From: Bordetella sp. LUAb4
Lineage (GTDB): Bacteria; Pseudomonadota; Gammaproteobacteria; Burkholderiales; Burkholderiaceae_B
Assembly: GCF_021325795.1 (NCBI RefSeq)
Contig: NZ_JAHPZX010000007.1
Location: 124,001-188,000 of the forward strand
Direction: 5' to 3'
Length of the DNA stretch: 64,000 nt
The notes under the pieces were generated by a model that did no database searches, was not told where the DNA came from, and saw only the letters and a list, made by a program, of their open reading frames with translations. The position numbers were made by a program, and so were the translations under genes. Positions 1 through 8,457 of this stretch are shown here, one piece after another; positions within the stretch are counted from its first letter, which is position 1, and the number at the start of each line of letters is the position of its first letter.

Positions 1-520
1 CATTGACTTCGAGAATACGCAGCAGCTTCTCGTCGATGACGCCATCGCGCATCAGCAGCATGGGCGGGATGCGGATGCCTTCCTGATGCACTTCGGTGAG
101 TGTGCGCGACAACGAGGCCGGGACGGCGCCGCCCATGTCGGTATTGTGGATGTGCGTGCCGACGAAGCACACCAGCCGGCCGTCGCGGAAGATGGGCTTC
201 CACACGTGCATGTCGGGTGTATGGGTGGAAACGAAGCCGCTGTATGGGTCGTTCGTCAGGTAGATATCGCCTTCGCGGTAGTCGTCGGTCATCTGGATCA
301 CGCGGCCGTAGTCCAGCCCCGTGTACCAGGTCGCGCCAAAGGTCTTGGGCGATGCGAAGGTCTTGCCGGACGGTGTCATCAACTGGGCCGAGAAGTCCTC
401 GGTTTCCTTGACGAAGGTGGAATAGGCCGTGCGCATCAGCGTGTAGCCCATGGCCTCGGCGGCCGCGGTGCAGTGGTTGGCCAGCACCTGCAAACGGAAA
501 TTATCCACGGTATGGCTCAC
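1..520 (-). CDS. hyuB: Hydantoinase/oxoprolinase subunit B, 3' part outside window
   Basis: The N-terminal 173 residues of the B subunit of an ATP-dependent N-methylhydantoinase/5-oxoprolinase. The reading frame is open from a GTG at 520 to the window edge. It shows family sequence such as ANHCTAAAEAMGYTLMRTAYS, followed by SGFVSTHTPDMH and GTHIHNTDMGG, the conserved N-terminal blocks of HyuB. The GTG overlaps the stop of the upstream hyuA by four bases (GTGA), so the two are translationally coupled. Together they would open a cyclic amide such as a hydantoin or 5-oxoproline at the cost of ATP. The substrate cannot be read from the sequence. Confidence 0.9.
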   Translation of the reverse strand, partial: MSHTVDNFRLQVLANHCTAAAEAMGYTLMRTAYSTFVKETEDFSAQLMTPSGKTFASPKTFGATWYTGLDYGRVIQMTDDYREGDIYLTNDPYSGFVSTHTPDMHVWKPIFRDGRLVCFVGTHIHNTDMGGAVPASLSRTLTEVHQEGIRIPPMLLMRDGVIDEKLLRILEVN

Positions 521-2568
521 GACGCGTCTCCTTCGGCGCTGATGCGCAGATTGGCGTATTCATCGACCCGGCAGACATGGCCGGCGGGAATGACCGTAGT
601 GCAATCATCCTGGGTGACGATGGCGGGCCCCTGGAACTGCTGGCCGGCGCTCAAGCCCGTGCGGCTATAAAGATCGACCTGGCGCGAGGCGCCGTCCAGC
701 CAGACGCGTACCTGGCGTTCCGACGCGGGTGTGCCCGAGCGCGGTTCCTGACGTGGAAAGCGCGGCTTGTCATTGTTGCCGGAAATCACCACCCGCAGAC
801 TGACGACCTGCACTGGTGCGCGTTCATCGGCGTGCCCGTAGAGGCGGCGATGCATGGCGTGGAACGCCTGGCCCACCGCCGCGACATCGCCGGCGGCCAG
901 ATGCGCGGGGTCCAGTTGCGTGTCGATTTCATAGGATTGGCCGCGGTAGCGCATCTCCGCTGAATAGATCAGTTCGGCCTGGTCGATGTGACCCTGTTCC
1001 TGGCGCAGCCATGCTTCGGCGCGCGCACGCAGCGTGGCGAACTCAGCGTGGATGGTAGCCAGGTTGGCGGGATTCAGGTCGGTATAGACGGTCTTGAGAA
1101 AGTCGCTCTTGAGATCAGCGATCAGGCCGCCCAACGCGCTGAGCGTACCGGGCGAGGGTGGTATGACGATTTCCTTGACCTTGATTTCGCGGGCCAGAAA
1201 GCAGCCCAGCATGGGACCGGCGCCGCCGAAAGCGAGCACGGCGTATTCGCGCGGGTCAATGCCGTAGCGTGACACCAGGCCGCTGACTTCCGAATACATG
1301 CCCGATACGGCGATCTGGATGATGGCTTCGGCGGTTTCCTCGATGCCGCGCCCCAAGCGATCAGCCAGTTCGCCGACGGCCTTGCGCGAGGCCTCGACAT
1401 CGACTTCGACCGCTTTGTAGCCGAGGTCGGAATGACCCACCAGGCCGCAGCAGACGAAGGCGTCGGTGATGGTGGCACGCGTGCCGCCGCGCCGGTAGCA
1501 GGCGGGGCCGGGACGCGAGCCGGCGCTTTCCGGGCCGACCTTGAGCACGCCTAGCGGATCAACCCAGGCGATGGATCCGCCGCCTTCGCCGACCGACGAC
1601 ACGGATACGGAAGGGATGTGGATCTGGAAGTCGCCGATCAATTCGCCGACACCGTATTGGGGCTTGCCGTCGATGATGACCGCGATGTCGGCGCTGGTGC
1701 CGCCGATGTCCAGGCTGAGGCAGCGGGGAATGCCGGCGGTGGCGGCGACGTGCGCCGCACCGATCACGCCGGCGGCGGTGCCGGACAGGATCATCTGCAC
1801 GCAATCGCGCTTGCCTTGCTCGGCCGTCATCACGCCGCCGTTGGACTTGGTCAGGCGCGGCTCGGGCTGCACGCCGACGTTTTTCAAGGCGGCTTGCAAG
1901 GATCCCAGATAGTGGGCCACGCGTGGCTGGACATAGCCGCCTATGACCGCGGTGATGGTGCGCTCGTATTCCCGGATGATGGGCCAGGTTTCGCTGGAGC
2001 ACGACACAGGCAGATCGGGCGCCAGCGTGGCGATGAGTTCCTTGACGCGCAATTCGTGCGCGGGGTTGCGGTAGGCGTGCAGCAAAGAAATGACGATGCC
2101 CTCGGCGCCCGCGGCCTGGGCCGCCCGTACCGCGCGTTGCACGCTAGCCTCGTCCAGCGGCTTCCGTATCGAGCCGTCCGGCGCCATTCGCTCGTCGATG
2201 CCGAACACCATGCTGCGCTTGATGAGCGGCGCCGGCCGGCGCGACAGCAGGTGGTACATATCCGGCGTCTTCAGCCGTGCCAGCTCCAGCACATCGCAAA
2301 AATTCTGCGTGGCGAAGAGCGCCAGCTTCAGCCCCTTGCGCTGGATGACCGTGTTGATGCCCACGGTCGTGCCATGCGTGAAGTAGCTGATCTGGCTGGG
2401 TTGGATGCCGTAGCGCTCGCCCAGCATGCGCACCCCGGCAATCACTTCCTCGCCCGGCTGATCGGGGCGGGAGAAAACTTTCAGGCTCTTGATTTCGCCG
2501 CTGTCTTCATCGAAGACGGCAAAGTCCGTGAATGAGCCGCCAATGTCGACGCCAACTCGATACCCCAT
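517..2568 (-). CDS. hyuA: Hydantoinase/oxoprolinase subunit A
   Basis: ATP-binding A subunit, 683 residues, normal for the family. The actin-like phosphate loops are visible: DIGGSFTDF at about residues 8-16 and DIGGTSADIAV at about 287. THGTTVGINTVI at about 65 is the conserved hydantoinase A signature. I place the start at 2568 (MGYRVGVDIGG), because a GGGGGG Shine-Dalgarno lies five bases upstream; an in-frame ATG at 2625 would add 19 unconserved residues and overlap the divergent regulator's promoter. It forms an operon with hyuB through a GTGA overlap. The divergent IclR gene at 2678 is the probable regulator. Confidence 0.93.
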   Translation of the reverse strand: MGYRVGVDIGGSFTDFAVFDEDSGEIKSLKVFSRPDQPGEEVIAGVRMLGERYGIQPSQISYFTHGTTVGINTVIQRKGLKLALFATQNFCDVLELARLKTPDMYHLLSRRPAPLIKRSMVFGIDERMAPDGSIRKPLDEASVQRAVRAAQAAGAEGIVISLLHAYRNPAHELRVKELIATLAPDLPVSCSSETWPIIREYERTITAVIGGYVQPRVAHYLGSLQAALKNVGVQPEPRLTKSNGGVMTAEQGKRDCVQMILSGTAAGVIGAAHVAATAGIPRCLSLDIGGTSADIAVIIDGKPQYGVGELIGDFQIHIPSVSVSSVGEGGGSIAWVDPLGVLKVGPESAGSRPGPACYRRGGTRATITDAFVCCGLVGHSDLGYKAVEVDVEASRKAVGELADRLGRGIEETAEAIIQIAVSGMYSEVSGLVSRYGIDPREYAVLAFGGAGPMLGCFLAREIKVKEIVIPPSPGTLSALGGLIADLKSDFLKTVYTDLNPANLATIHAEFATLRARAEAWLRQEQGHIDQAELIYSAEMRYRGQSYEIDTQLDPAHLAAGDVAAVGQAFHAMHRRLYGHADERAPVQVVSLRVVISGNNDKPRFPRQEPRSGTPASERQVRVWLDGASRQVDLYSRTGLSAGQQFQGPAIVTQDDCTTVIPAGHVCRVDEYANLRISAEGDAS

Positions 2569-2677
2569 GAATACCCCCCGATTCTGCTGATCTCGAAAGG
2601 GAAGGCCCCTTGCGGGCCCTCGCAAGATGCACTATCATTTTTCACTAGATGAACAATACTTTCACCCAGTGATCAAA

Positions 2678-3325
2678 ATGAATGATAATAGGTCGGTCCA
2701 GAGGTGTCTAGCCGTTTTGCGCGCTTTTCGCGCCGGCCCAGGGCAATCCCTAACCACGCTGTCGCAGACCGTCGATCTGCCGCATGCCACCGTATTGCGG
2801 CTGCTGAATACGCTGCAAGGGGAGGGCTATGTGCGCAAGGAAGGGACACGTTGGTCACTGACGCCGCAACTGCTGGAGATAGGGTTCGCGGCGCTGGCCA
2901 ACACGGGCGTTGATGATCTGATCCAGGCTTCCCTGCAGGCGCTGGCGGACCGTTGTGACGGCACGGTCAATATCGGCGAGCAGGCCAAGGACAACGTGAT
3001 CATCATTGCGCGCGCCAGTTCGGCATCGGAACGCCGCAAAATCCTGGTCGTCAATTTACGGGTGGGCAGTTCGCTGCCCGCTGACAGCGCCTTGGGTTCG
3101 GCCTTGGGGTTGCCACGGGAGCAATGGGCCATTGCCAAGTATCCCGACCGCCGGGTGACGACGGTGGGCATTGCCTTGTTCACCAGCGAGGCACGGGCCT
3201 TGTCGCTGGGCTTGTCGGTCAATGACGAGGACTACGATGCGGCCCGCATCGAGGCCGAATTGCTGCCGCTGATGCGCAACGAGCGCGACCAGATACTGCG
3301 ACTAATGCATCTCGGTACGGTCTGA
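2678..3325 (+). CDS. IclR-family transcriptional regulator, short effector domain
   Basis: N-terminal winged helix (SVQRCLAVLRAF, then LPHATVLRLLNTLQGEGYV at about residues 33-51) typical of IclR. The C-terminal effector domain starts normally (LADRCDGTVNIGEQ, then RVGSSLPAD). It then jumps almost directly to the final helix, so the protein is about 215 residues instead of the usual 250-270. A stretch of around 40 residues around the ligand pocket seems to be missing. It is divergent from hyuAB and probably controls it. I prefer the ATG at 2678 over the one at 2627, since homology begins there. Confidence 0.85.
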   Translation: MNDNRSVQRCLAVLRAFRAGPGQSLTTLSQTVDLPHATVLRLLNTLQGEGYVRKEGTRWSLTPQLLEIGFAALANTGVDDLIQASLQALADRCDGTVNIGEQAKDNVIIIARASSASERRKILVVNLRVGSSLPADSALGSALGLPREQWAIAKYPDRRVTTVGIALFTSEARALSLGLSVNDEDYDAARIEAELLPLMRNERDQILRLMHLGTV

Positions 3326-3421
3326 GACGTTAATCGAGTTCGGGTTACAGACCTGTCGGCGCGTGCAAGACTGCGGCGCGCGGGGACTGTTCCTTCTAAC
3401 TTGGTCGCGGAAGCCGTAAAA

Positions 3422-3673
3422 ATGTCTTATCAGTTCAAACTTATCTATAACTTGCAGGACGCTTCACGCCATGAAAATTTGACGAGCGAGTTGTTGAGAT
3501 TGTTGAAGTACAACGGCTGCGAGGAAGTCGAATTGGCGTGGAAGCAGGGGAATTTTGTCGCGCTCGCGTTCGATCGCGACGCGTCCAGCATGGACGATGC
3601 GGTGGCGCAGGCCGTGCTGGAGGTCAGCCGCGTGGTGCGCGTCGATCAGCTGGTACGGGTGCAGGCGGGCTAG
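3422..3673 (+). CDS. Small hypothetical protein (83 aa)
   Basis: I do not recognise this 83-residue protein. It begins MSYQFKLIYNLQDASRHE, is acidic, has no signal peptide or membrane segment, and would fold as a compact alpha/beta domain (YNGCEEVELAWKQGNFVALAFDR looks like a beta-hairpin). GGAA lies about ten bases before the ATG. Its last 50 bases overlap the 3' end of the convergent AraC gene, an unusually long tail-to-tail overlap that lowers confidence a little. Reading-frame length and codon use look genuine. Confidence 0.6.
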   Translation: MSYQFKLIYNLQDASRHENLTSELLRLLKYNGCEEVELAWKQGNFVALAFDRDASSMDDAVAQAVLEVSRVVRVDQLVRVQAG

Positions 3674-4511
3674 CGATGGCCGCGAAATACTTCCCCGGCG
3701 GTTTGCCCAATGATTTCTTGAACATGCTGATGAAAGCCGTGACCGAGTCGTAGCCCAGGGCTTCCGCCACGCGCTGCACGGACTGGCCGGCGGACAACTG
3801 ATGCAGCGCAACGATCAGGTGCAGCTGCTGGCGCCATCGTCCGAAGGTCAAGCCGGTCTCGTGCCGGATCAGGCGGGCAAGTGTTCGTTCGCTGGTGGCT
3901 ACCACCTGGCCCCATTCGGACAGGGTGCGGCGGTCGGCGGGATTGTCCGTCAGCATCTTGGCGATACGTTGCAGGCGCGGTTCGGCGGACGTCGGCAGGC
4001 GCAGATGTTCTTGCGGCATACGCGCCAATTCCTCCAGCAGAACCATGGCCAGGCGGCCGGTCGGGCTGTCCACTTCGTACTCGGAGGGCAGATCCGCCAG
4101 GTGCAGCACCAGTTCGCGCACCAGCGGCGAGATGGCCAGGGTGCAGCAGTGATCGGGCAGGCTGGACGCGCCCGGCTGGACGAATAGATAGCCCATGTGG
4201 GCATTCGCGGTGGCCCGGATGCTGTGCGGGAGCTCGCTAGGTACCCAGATGGCGCACGCCGGCGGCACCATCCAGACGCCGTCGGGAACTTCGCACACCA
4301 CGCCGCCGCGTAGTGCCACCACTAATTGCCCTTGAGGGTGACGGTGTGTCGGAACCTCCGCGCGATGATCCGCGGCCCGCACGCGCACCCCGAATATCGG
4401 CCCCAGCCGGGGGCTTTCCTCGAAGATCTTCAGGGGGCCCAGCAACACGCCGTCCGGGGCCGAGGGGACGTTGAGGACTAGGCGGGGGGCGGGGCGGGCG
4501 CGGGTGGGCAT
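3624..4511 (-). CDS. AraC-family regulator with N-terminal cupin
   Basis: 295 residues. The N-terminal half is a cupin sensor (PTHRHPQGQLVVALRGGV at about 54-71, metal-type His pair). The C-terminal half is the AraC double helix-turn-helix (LSEWGQVVATSERTLARLIRHETGL, then VQRVAEALGYDSVTAFISMFKKSLGKPPGKYF). It is divergent from the CynX-like MFS exporter starting 110 bp away. AraC/cupin regulators next to such exporters normally control them in response to a small aromatic or amide compound; here that link is inference from context. Confidence 0.9.
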   Translation of the reverse strand: MPTRARPAPRLVLNVPSAPDGVLLGPLKIFEESPRLGPIFGVRVRAADHRAEVPTHRHPQGQLVVALRGGVVCEVPDGVWMVPPACAIWVPSELPHSIRATANAHMGYLFVQPGASSLPDHCCTLAISPLVRELVLHLADLPSEYEVDSPTGRLAMVLLEELARMPQEHLRLPTSAEPRLQRIAKMLTDNPADRRTLSEWGQVVATSERTLARLIRHETGLTFGRWRQQLHLIVALHQLSAGQSVQRVAEALGYDSVTAFISMFKKSLGKPPGKYFAAIASPPAPVPADRRAPRG

Positions 4512-4621
4512 TGCTAGGGGCGGCGCATGGTGGCGCTGCAGCGGACGCTTGGCAGGATTTAGCGATTTCTTGTCATCTTAGCTGAATTCATATCCTTCCC
4601 GCCGGCGTTAAGGTTACGCCC

Positions 4622-5836
4622 ATGACAAAAACCGATACCCCGTACCAATCACTCGCGCGGCCGGCAGTCCTGATCATTGGCCTGCTGCTGCTTGCCAGCA
4701 ATCTCCGCGCACCGGTCACCGGGCTGGCGCCCATTCTCGACCTGCTGCAGGCTCACTTTGCTTTGTCGCCCGCGCAGGCGGGAATGCTGACGACGCTACC
4801 GCTGCTGGCGTTCGGTTTCATCTCCCCCTTTGCCGCCTTGCTCGCGCGCGAATATGGCCTGGAACGTACGTTGTTCGCTGCCATGTGGCTGGTGGCCGTC
4901 GGCCTGATGGTGCGTTCCGCCGGCCCGCTCTGGTGCCTGTACCTGGGGACGGCGATCAGTGGCGCGGGCATTGCCGTGGGCAACGTGCTGTTGCCCAGCC
5001 TGGTGAAGCGGGACTTCCCGTTGAAGGTGCCTGTCGTCATGGGCATCTGCGCGCTGGTCATGGGCGGTACCGCGGCCCTGGTATCGGCTTGCGTGGTGCC
5101 CTTGACGGCGGCTTGGGGTTGGCAGGGCGCGCTGGTCGGCATCATCATTTTTCCCATCGCCGCCGTGGCGGTCTGGACCACCCAGCTCGGCGCGCACACC
5201 GGCCCGGCCCGCGATACGGCGGCGCCGCCGCACGGCGGTCCGGTCTGGCATTCCGCCCTGGCCTGGCAGGTGACGCTGTTCATGGGCATCAATTCCTTGC
5301 TCTATTACGTCTTGATCGGCTGGCTGCCTTCCATCCTGGCCGATGCCGGGTATACGCCGGCCCATGCCGGCGCCGTGCATGGCGGCATGCAGCTCGCATC
5401 GGCCATCCCCGGGATCGTGCTGGCGCCGCTGGTGGGGCGTATGAAGGACCAGACGCGTGTAGCAGCCGCCATGGCGCTGATGATGGCCGTCGGCCTGCTG
5501 GGCTTGCTGTTCGTCCCGGCAGGCGCCACCGCCTGGGCCGTGTTGTTCGGCTTCGGTTCGGGTGGCGGCATACTGCTGGCGCTGATCTTCATGGGCTTGC
5601 GCGCCACCAATGCGCGCCAGGCCGCGGCACTGTCCGGCATGGCTCAGTGCGTGGGCTATACCCTGGCCGCTTGCGGCCCCACCTTGACGGGCAAGCTGCA
5701 CACGCTGACCGGTGACTGGACCTTGCCGCTGGCGATAGGCGTGGCCCTGTCCCTGCTGATGGCGGCGTTCGGTACGCTGGCCGGGCGGGCACGGCAGATC
5801 GGTGATCTTGCGGTGGGCACGAAGCGCACCGCATGA
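4622..5836 (+). CDS. MFS transporter, CynX/NimT family
   Basis: 404 residues with about 12 hydrophobic spans. Features of the cyanate/2-nitroimidazole transporter family are present: SNLRAPVTGLAPILDLLQ near residue 25, then LTTLPLLAFGFISPFAALLAREYG, and GNVLLPSLVKRDFP in the fourth helix. It would sit in the inner membrane and move a small organic anion or drug; the substrate is not readable. It is divergent from the AraC/cupin regulator at 4511, with the shared 110-bp gap holding both promoters. Confidence 0.88.
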   Translation: MTKTDTPYQSLARPAVLIIGLLLLASNLRAPVTGLAPILDLLQAHFALSPAQAGMLTTLPLLAFGFISPFAALLAREYGLERTLFAAMWLVAVGLMVRSAGPLWCLYLGTAISGAGIAVGNVLLPSLVKRDFPLKVPVVMGICALVMGGTAALVSACVVPLTAAWGWQGALVGIIIFPIAAVAVWTTQLGAHTGPARDTAAPPHGGPVWHSALAWQVTLFMGINSLLYYVLIGWLPSILADAGYTPAHAGAVHGGMQLASAIPGIVLAPLVGRMKDQTRVAAAMALMMAVGLLGLLFVPAGATAWAVLFGFGSGGGILLALIFMGLRATNARQAAALSGMAQCVGYTLAACGPTLTGKLHTLTGDWTLPLAIGVALSLLMAAFGTLAGRARQIGDLAVGTKRTA

Positions 5837-5843
5837 GCCCGTA

Positions 5844-7223
5844 TCAGCGCGCGAAGGCGGAGAAGTCCACTTTTTCGCTGTCGAACACTTTGTCGATGTG
5901 AGCCAGCAGGGCGGCGCTGTCGGTGGCCGTGAGTCCTCCGTAGGCGCAGTTCGCGTGGAACTTGCGGGTCAGGTCGTCATCGCTGAGCGGATGGTCGACG
6001 CCACCCTTGAAATAGCCTTGGCGGAACTCGTGGATCTTGCCGTCCGTCAAGGTCACCTTCACGTGGCCGGTGAACTGCTTGGGATAAGGATTGTCGGGGT
6101 CGACGACATACGTCACCTTGCGTGCCAGGCCGATGATGGAGGGCTCCTTGACGATCTCATCGTCGTATTCGCCCAAGCCGGCGTCGCCACGCAGGATGGC
6201 CACGGCGATGGCGTAAGGGACGCTGAACTTGGCGGCATAACCGTTGGGCGGCGCCTGCTTCAAGTCCAGCGGCTCCCACAGGCGATGCAGCACGCCTTCG
6301 GCCGCTTCGCATTCGATGCTGGCGATGGTGGCCGGATCCAGGCCCAGCTTGCCGAATTCGCGTGCGCAATCGATATAAGGGTGGCACATCGTGCCGCAGG
6401 CATAGGGTTTGAACGCGATGGTGGGCCAGATCCACTTCTGGCCGAAGCCGTCCAGCATGGCGTCGAAGTTGCCGTCCAGGGTATTGGCGAAACCATGGAA
6501 GACGCCGTGGCTGCCTTCGAATACCGTGCGCGGGCCTTTGAAGCCGCCTAGCGCCAGGCGCACCGCGCGATAGCCGGATTGCGCCGCCCAGCCCGGGTGC
6601 AGGCGTTTGGTCCAGGAGCCGTCGGCCAGGTACTCGATGATGCCCGACGACAGGCTGCCGGCAATGCCGAACGCGTCGGTCAATTGCTGCTCCGTCAGGC
6701 GCAGGGCCGCGCCGATGCCCGCCACGGCGCCGAACACGCCGAACACCGCGGTCGGATGAAAGCCCGCTTTGTGAACCTTGGTCGGCGCCACGGCACATAA
6801 ACGGCACATTACTTCCGCGCCAACGGCCACCCCACGCAGGAAATCGCTGCCGCGCATGCCATGACGCTCGGCGGCAGCCAACAGGGCCGGCACGATGACC
6901 ACGCCGGCGTGCACCGGACCGCCTTCATACGTGTCGTCGAAGTCTTCGCCGTGCGCGGCGGTGCCGTTGACGAAAGCGGCGCCTTCCGCGCCCAGACGGC
7001 GCGTATGGCCGAAGACGGTGCAGGGGCCATCCTGGTCGAGCGCGTCCAGCGCCGCGCGCACATAGGGTTGGGCACGCGCGGCAACGGCGATGCCGGCGAT
7101 GTCCATCAACATGCGGCGGCCGGTGCTGCGGGCTTCTGGCGACTGCTCAGGCCGCGCGTCGACGATGCCTTGGGCCAGGCGTTGCGAGATCGAGACTTCG
7201 GGTACGGAATGCTTATCGGACAT
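5844..7223 (-). CDS. MmgE/PrpD-family dehydratase
   Basis: 459-residue member of the MmgE/PrpD family (2-methylcitrate dehydratase and relatives such as cis-aconitate decarboxylase). Family blocks seen: GTAAHGEDFDDTYEGGPVHAGVVIVPALLA near residue 95, GFHPTAVFGVFGAVAGIGAALRL near 155, and LHPGWAAQSGYRAVRLA near 205. Start chosen at 7223 (MSDKHSVPEV), eight bases after the stop of the Bug gene, whose last codons supply the ribosome site. An upstream ATG at 7262 would lie inside the Bug gene. Co-transcription with a tricarboxylate-binding protein suggests it acts on an imported di- or tricarboxylate. Confidence 0.9.
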   Translation of the reverse strand: MSDKHSVPEVSISQRLAQGIVDARPEQSPEARSTGRRMLMDIAGIAVAARAQPYVRAALDALDQDGPCTVFGHTRRLGAEGAAFVNGTAAHGEDFDDTYEGGPVHAGVVIVPALLAAAERHGMRGSDFLRGVAVGAEVMCRLCAVAPTKVHKAGFHPTAVFGVFGAVAGIGAALRLTEQQLTDAFGIAGSLSSGIIEYLADGSWTKRLHPGWAAQSGYRAVRLALGGFKGPRTVFEGSHGVFHGFANTLDGNFDAMLDGFGQKWIWPTIAFKPYACGTMCHPYIDCAREFGKLGLDPATIASIECEAAEGVLHRLWEPLDLKQAPPNGYAAKFSVPYAIAVAILRGDAGLGEYDDEIVKEPSIIGLARKVTYVVDPDNPYPKQFTGHVKVTLTDGKIHEFRQGYFKGGVDHPLSDDDLTRKFHANCAYGGLTATDSAALLAHIDKVFDSEKVDFSAFAR

Positions 7224-7230
7224 GATGGGT

Positions 7231-8229
7231 TCAATCCAGGGAAATATTGTTCTCGTGGGCAACGCGCTTCCAGGTGTCGATGTCCTGGGCGATGTAGTCG
7301 CCGAATTGTTGGGACGTCATCGACATCGCATCCACACCCAGGTTTTGCAAACGTTGAGTGAAGGCGTCGGACTTCAGGATGTCGTTGACGGTTTCGTTCA
7401 GCTTGGCGGTGATCTCGGGGGACATGCCGGCGGGGCCCATCAGGCCGTACCAGGTCGTGGCCTGCATCTTGGGATAGCCCTGCTCGGCGAACGTGGGCAC
7501 ATCGGGAATGATGGCGTTGCGCTTGTCGCCCGTCACCGCCAGCGGCACGGCCTTGCCGGACTTGATGACGGCCAGCCCCGCGGCCACACCTGGGAAAACC
7601 GACTGCACCCGCCCACCGATCATGTCGGTTTGCGCTTCGGTCATGCTTTTGTAGGGCACGGGCAAGTCCTTGAAGCCGGCTTCGGACTTGAACTCCTCCA
7701 TGGCCAGATGGTTGAGCGTGCCGTTGCCGGAGGTGCCGTAGCTCAAGGTGTCGCCATGCGCTTTGGCATAGGCCACGAATTCCTGCAGCGTCTTGGCGGG
7801 CACGGCGGGCGTGGTGAGCAGCACGTTGGCGGTGCCGCCGATCATGGCGATGGGCGTGAAGCTCTTGACGGGGTCATAAGGGGTCTTGCGCACGGCGGGG
7901 TTGGTGCCATGGGTGGCCACGTACGCCACCATCAAGGTGTAGCCGTCCGGTTTGGCGCGCGCCGTATCCGTAGCGCCTATGGTTCCGCCGGCGCCGCCCT
8001 GATTGTCGACGTAGAACGTCTGTCCCAGGCGCTTGCTCAATTGCTCGGCCAGCGAGCGCGCCATGATGTCGACGCCGCCACCCGCACCCTGGGGGGCGAT
8101 GACGCGGACTTTGTGATCGGGATACGTGGCTTGCGCCTGGGCCAGCGGGGGCAGCGGGGCGAGCGCCAGCAGGGCCAGCGCGGACAAGGCGCGCGTCAGC
8201 CTGCGGGCCGGTGGAAGGGGCTTGTGCAT
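7231..8229 (-). CDS. Tripartite tricarboxylate transporter substrate-binding protein (Bug family)
   Basis: 332 residues with a Sec signal peptide (positively charged start, then ALSALALLALAPLPPLAQAQA, cleaved near residue 33). Mature part shows Bug hallmarks: YPDHKVRVIAPQGAGGGVDIMAR, VDNQGGAGGTIG and AKPDGYTLM. Bug proteins are periplasmic receptors, very numerous in Bordetella and its relatives, and often lack adjacent membrane genes, as here. First gene of a two-gene operon with the MmgE/PrpD enzyme. Divergent from the MFS gene at 8458, with a perfect GTATAC-centred palindrome between them. Confidence 0.93.
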   Translation of the reverse strand: MHKPLPPARRLTRALSALALLALAPLPPLAQAQATYPDHKVRVIAPQGAGGGVDIMARSLAEQLSKRLGQTFYVDNQGGAGGTIGATDTARAKPDGYTLMVAYVATHGTNPAVRKTPYDPVKSFTPIAMIGGTANVLLTTPAVPAKTLQEFVAYAKAHGDTLSYGTSGNGTLNHLAMEEFKSEAGFKDLPVPYKSMTEAQTDMIGGRVQSVFPGVAAGLAVIKSGKAVPLAVTGDKRNAIIPDVPTFAEQGYPKMQATTWYGLMGPAGMSPEITAKLNETVNDILKSDAFTQRLQNLGVDAMSMTSQQFGDYIAQDIDTWKRVAHENNISLD

Positions 8230-8328
8230 GGGGTGGTCTCCTCTCTAACTCCGCGGGGGGACGGAGCGTGTTCAAAAAATGGTGCCTCGGGCTCTTTTTG
8301 GCCTGAAGATTGTTATCGAATTGTCTGA

Positions 8329-8338
8329 TCGTATACGA
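8329..8338. promoter_or_regulatory. Perfect palindrome, probable operator between Bug/PrpD operon and MFS gene
   Basis: TCGTATACGA is perfectly self-complementary and lies in the 228-bp divergent gap, 100 bp before the Bug start and 120 bp before the MFS start. GTATAC-centred sites are characteristic of GntR/FCD regulators of organic-acid catabolism. No GntR-FCD gene is in the window, so the regulator would be elsewhere. That it is an operator is inference. Confidence 0.5.
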
Positions 8339-8457
8339 AATACAATTTTCAAAACAGGGGGAGCAAACCCGGCATGCCCCGCTTCTGTGACATCATCGGT
8401 AGGACTGCCTGTCAGTCTTCTTGTCAGTTTCCTCTCAGCTTTTGCTTTCCCCGTTTC

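Noticed and set aside
86-2535. Long plus-strand open frames opposite hyuA/hyuB
   Set aside because: GC-rich antisense shadows with low-complexity, Arg/His/Gly-rich products; the minus strand encodes clear HyuA/HyuB.
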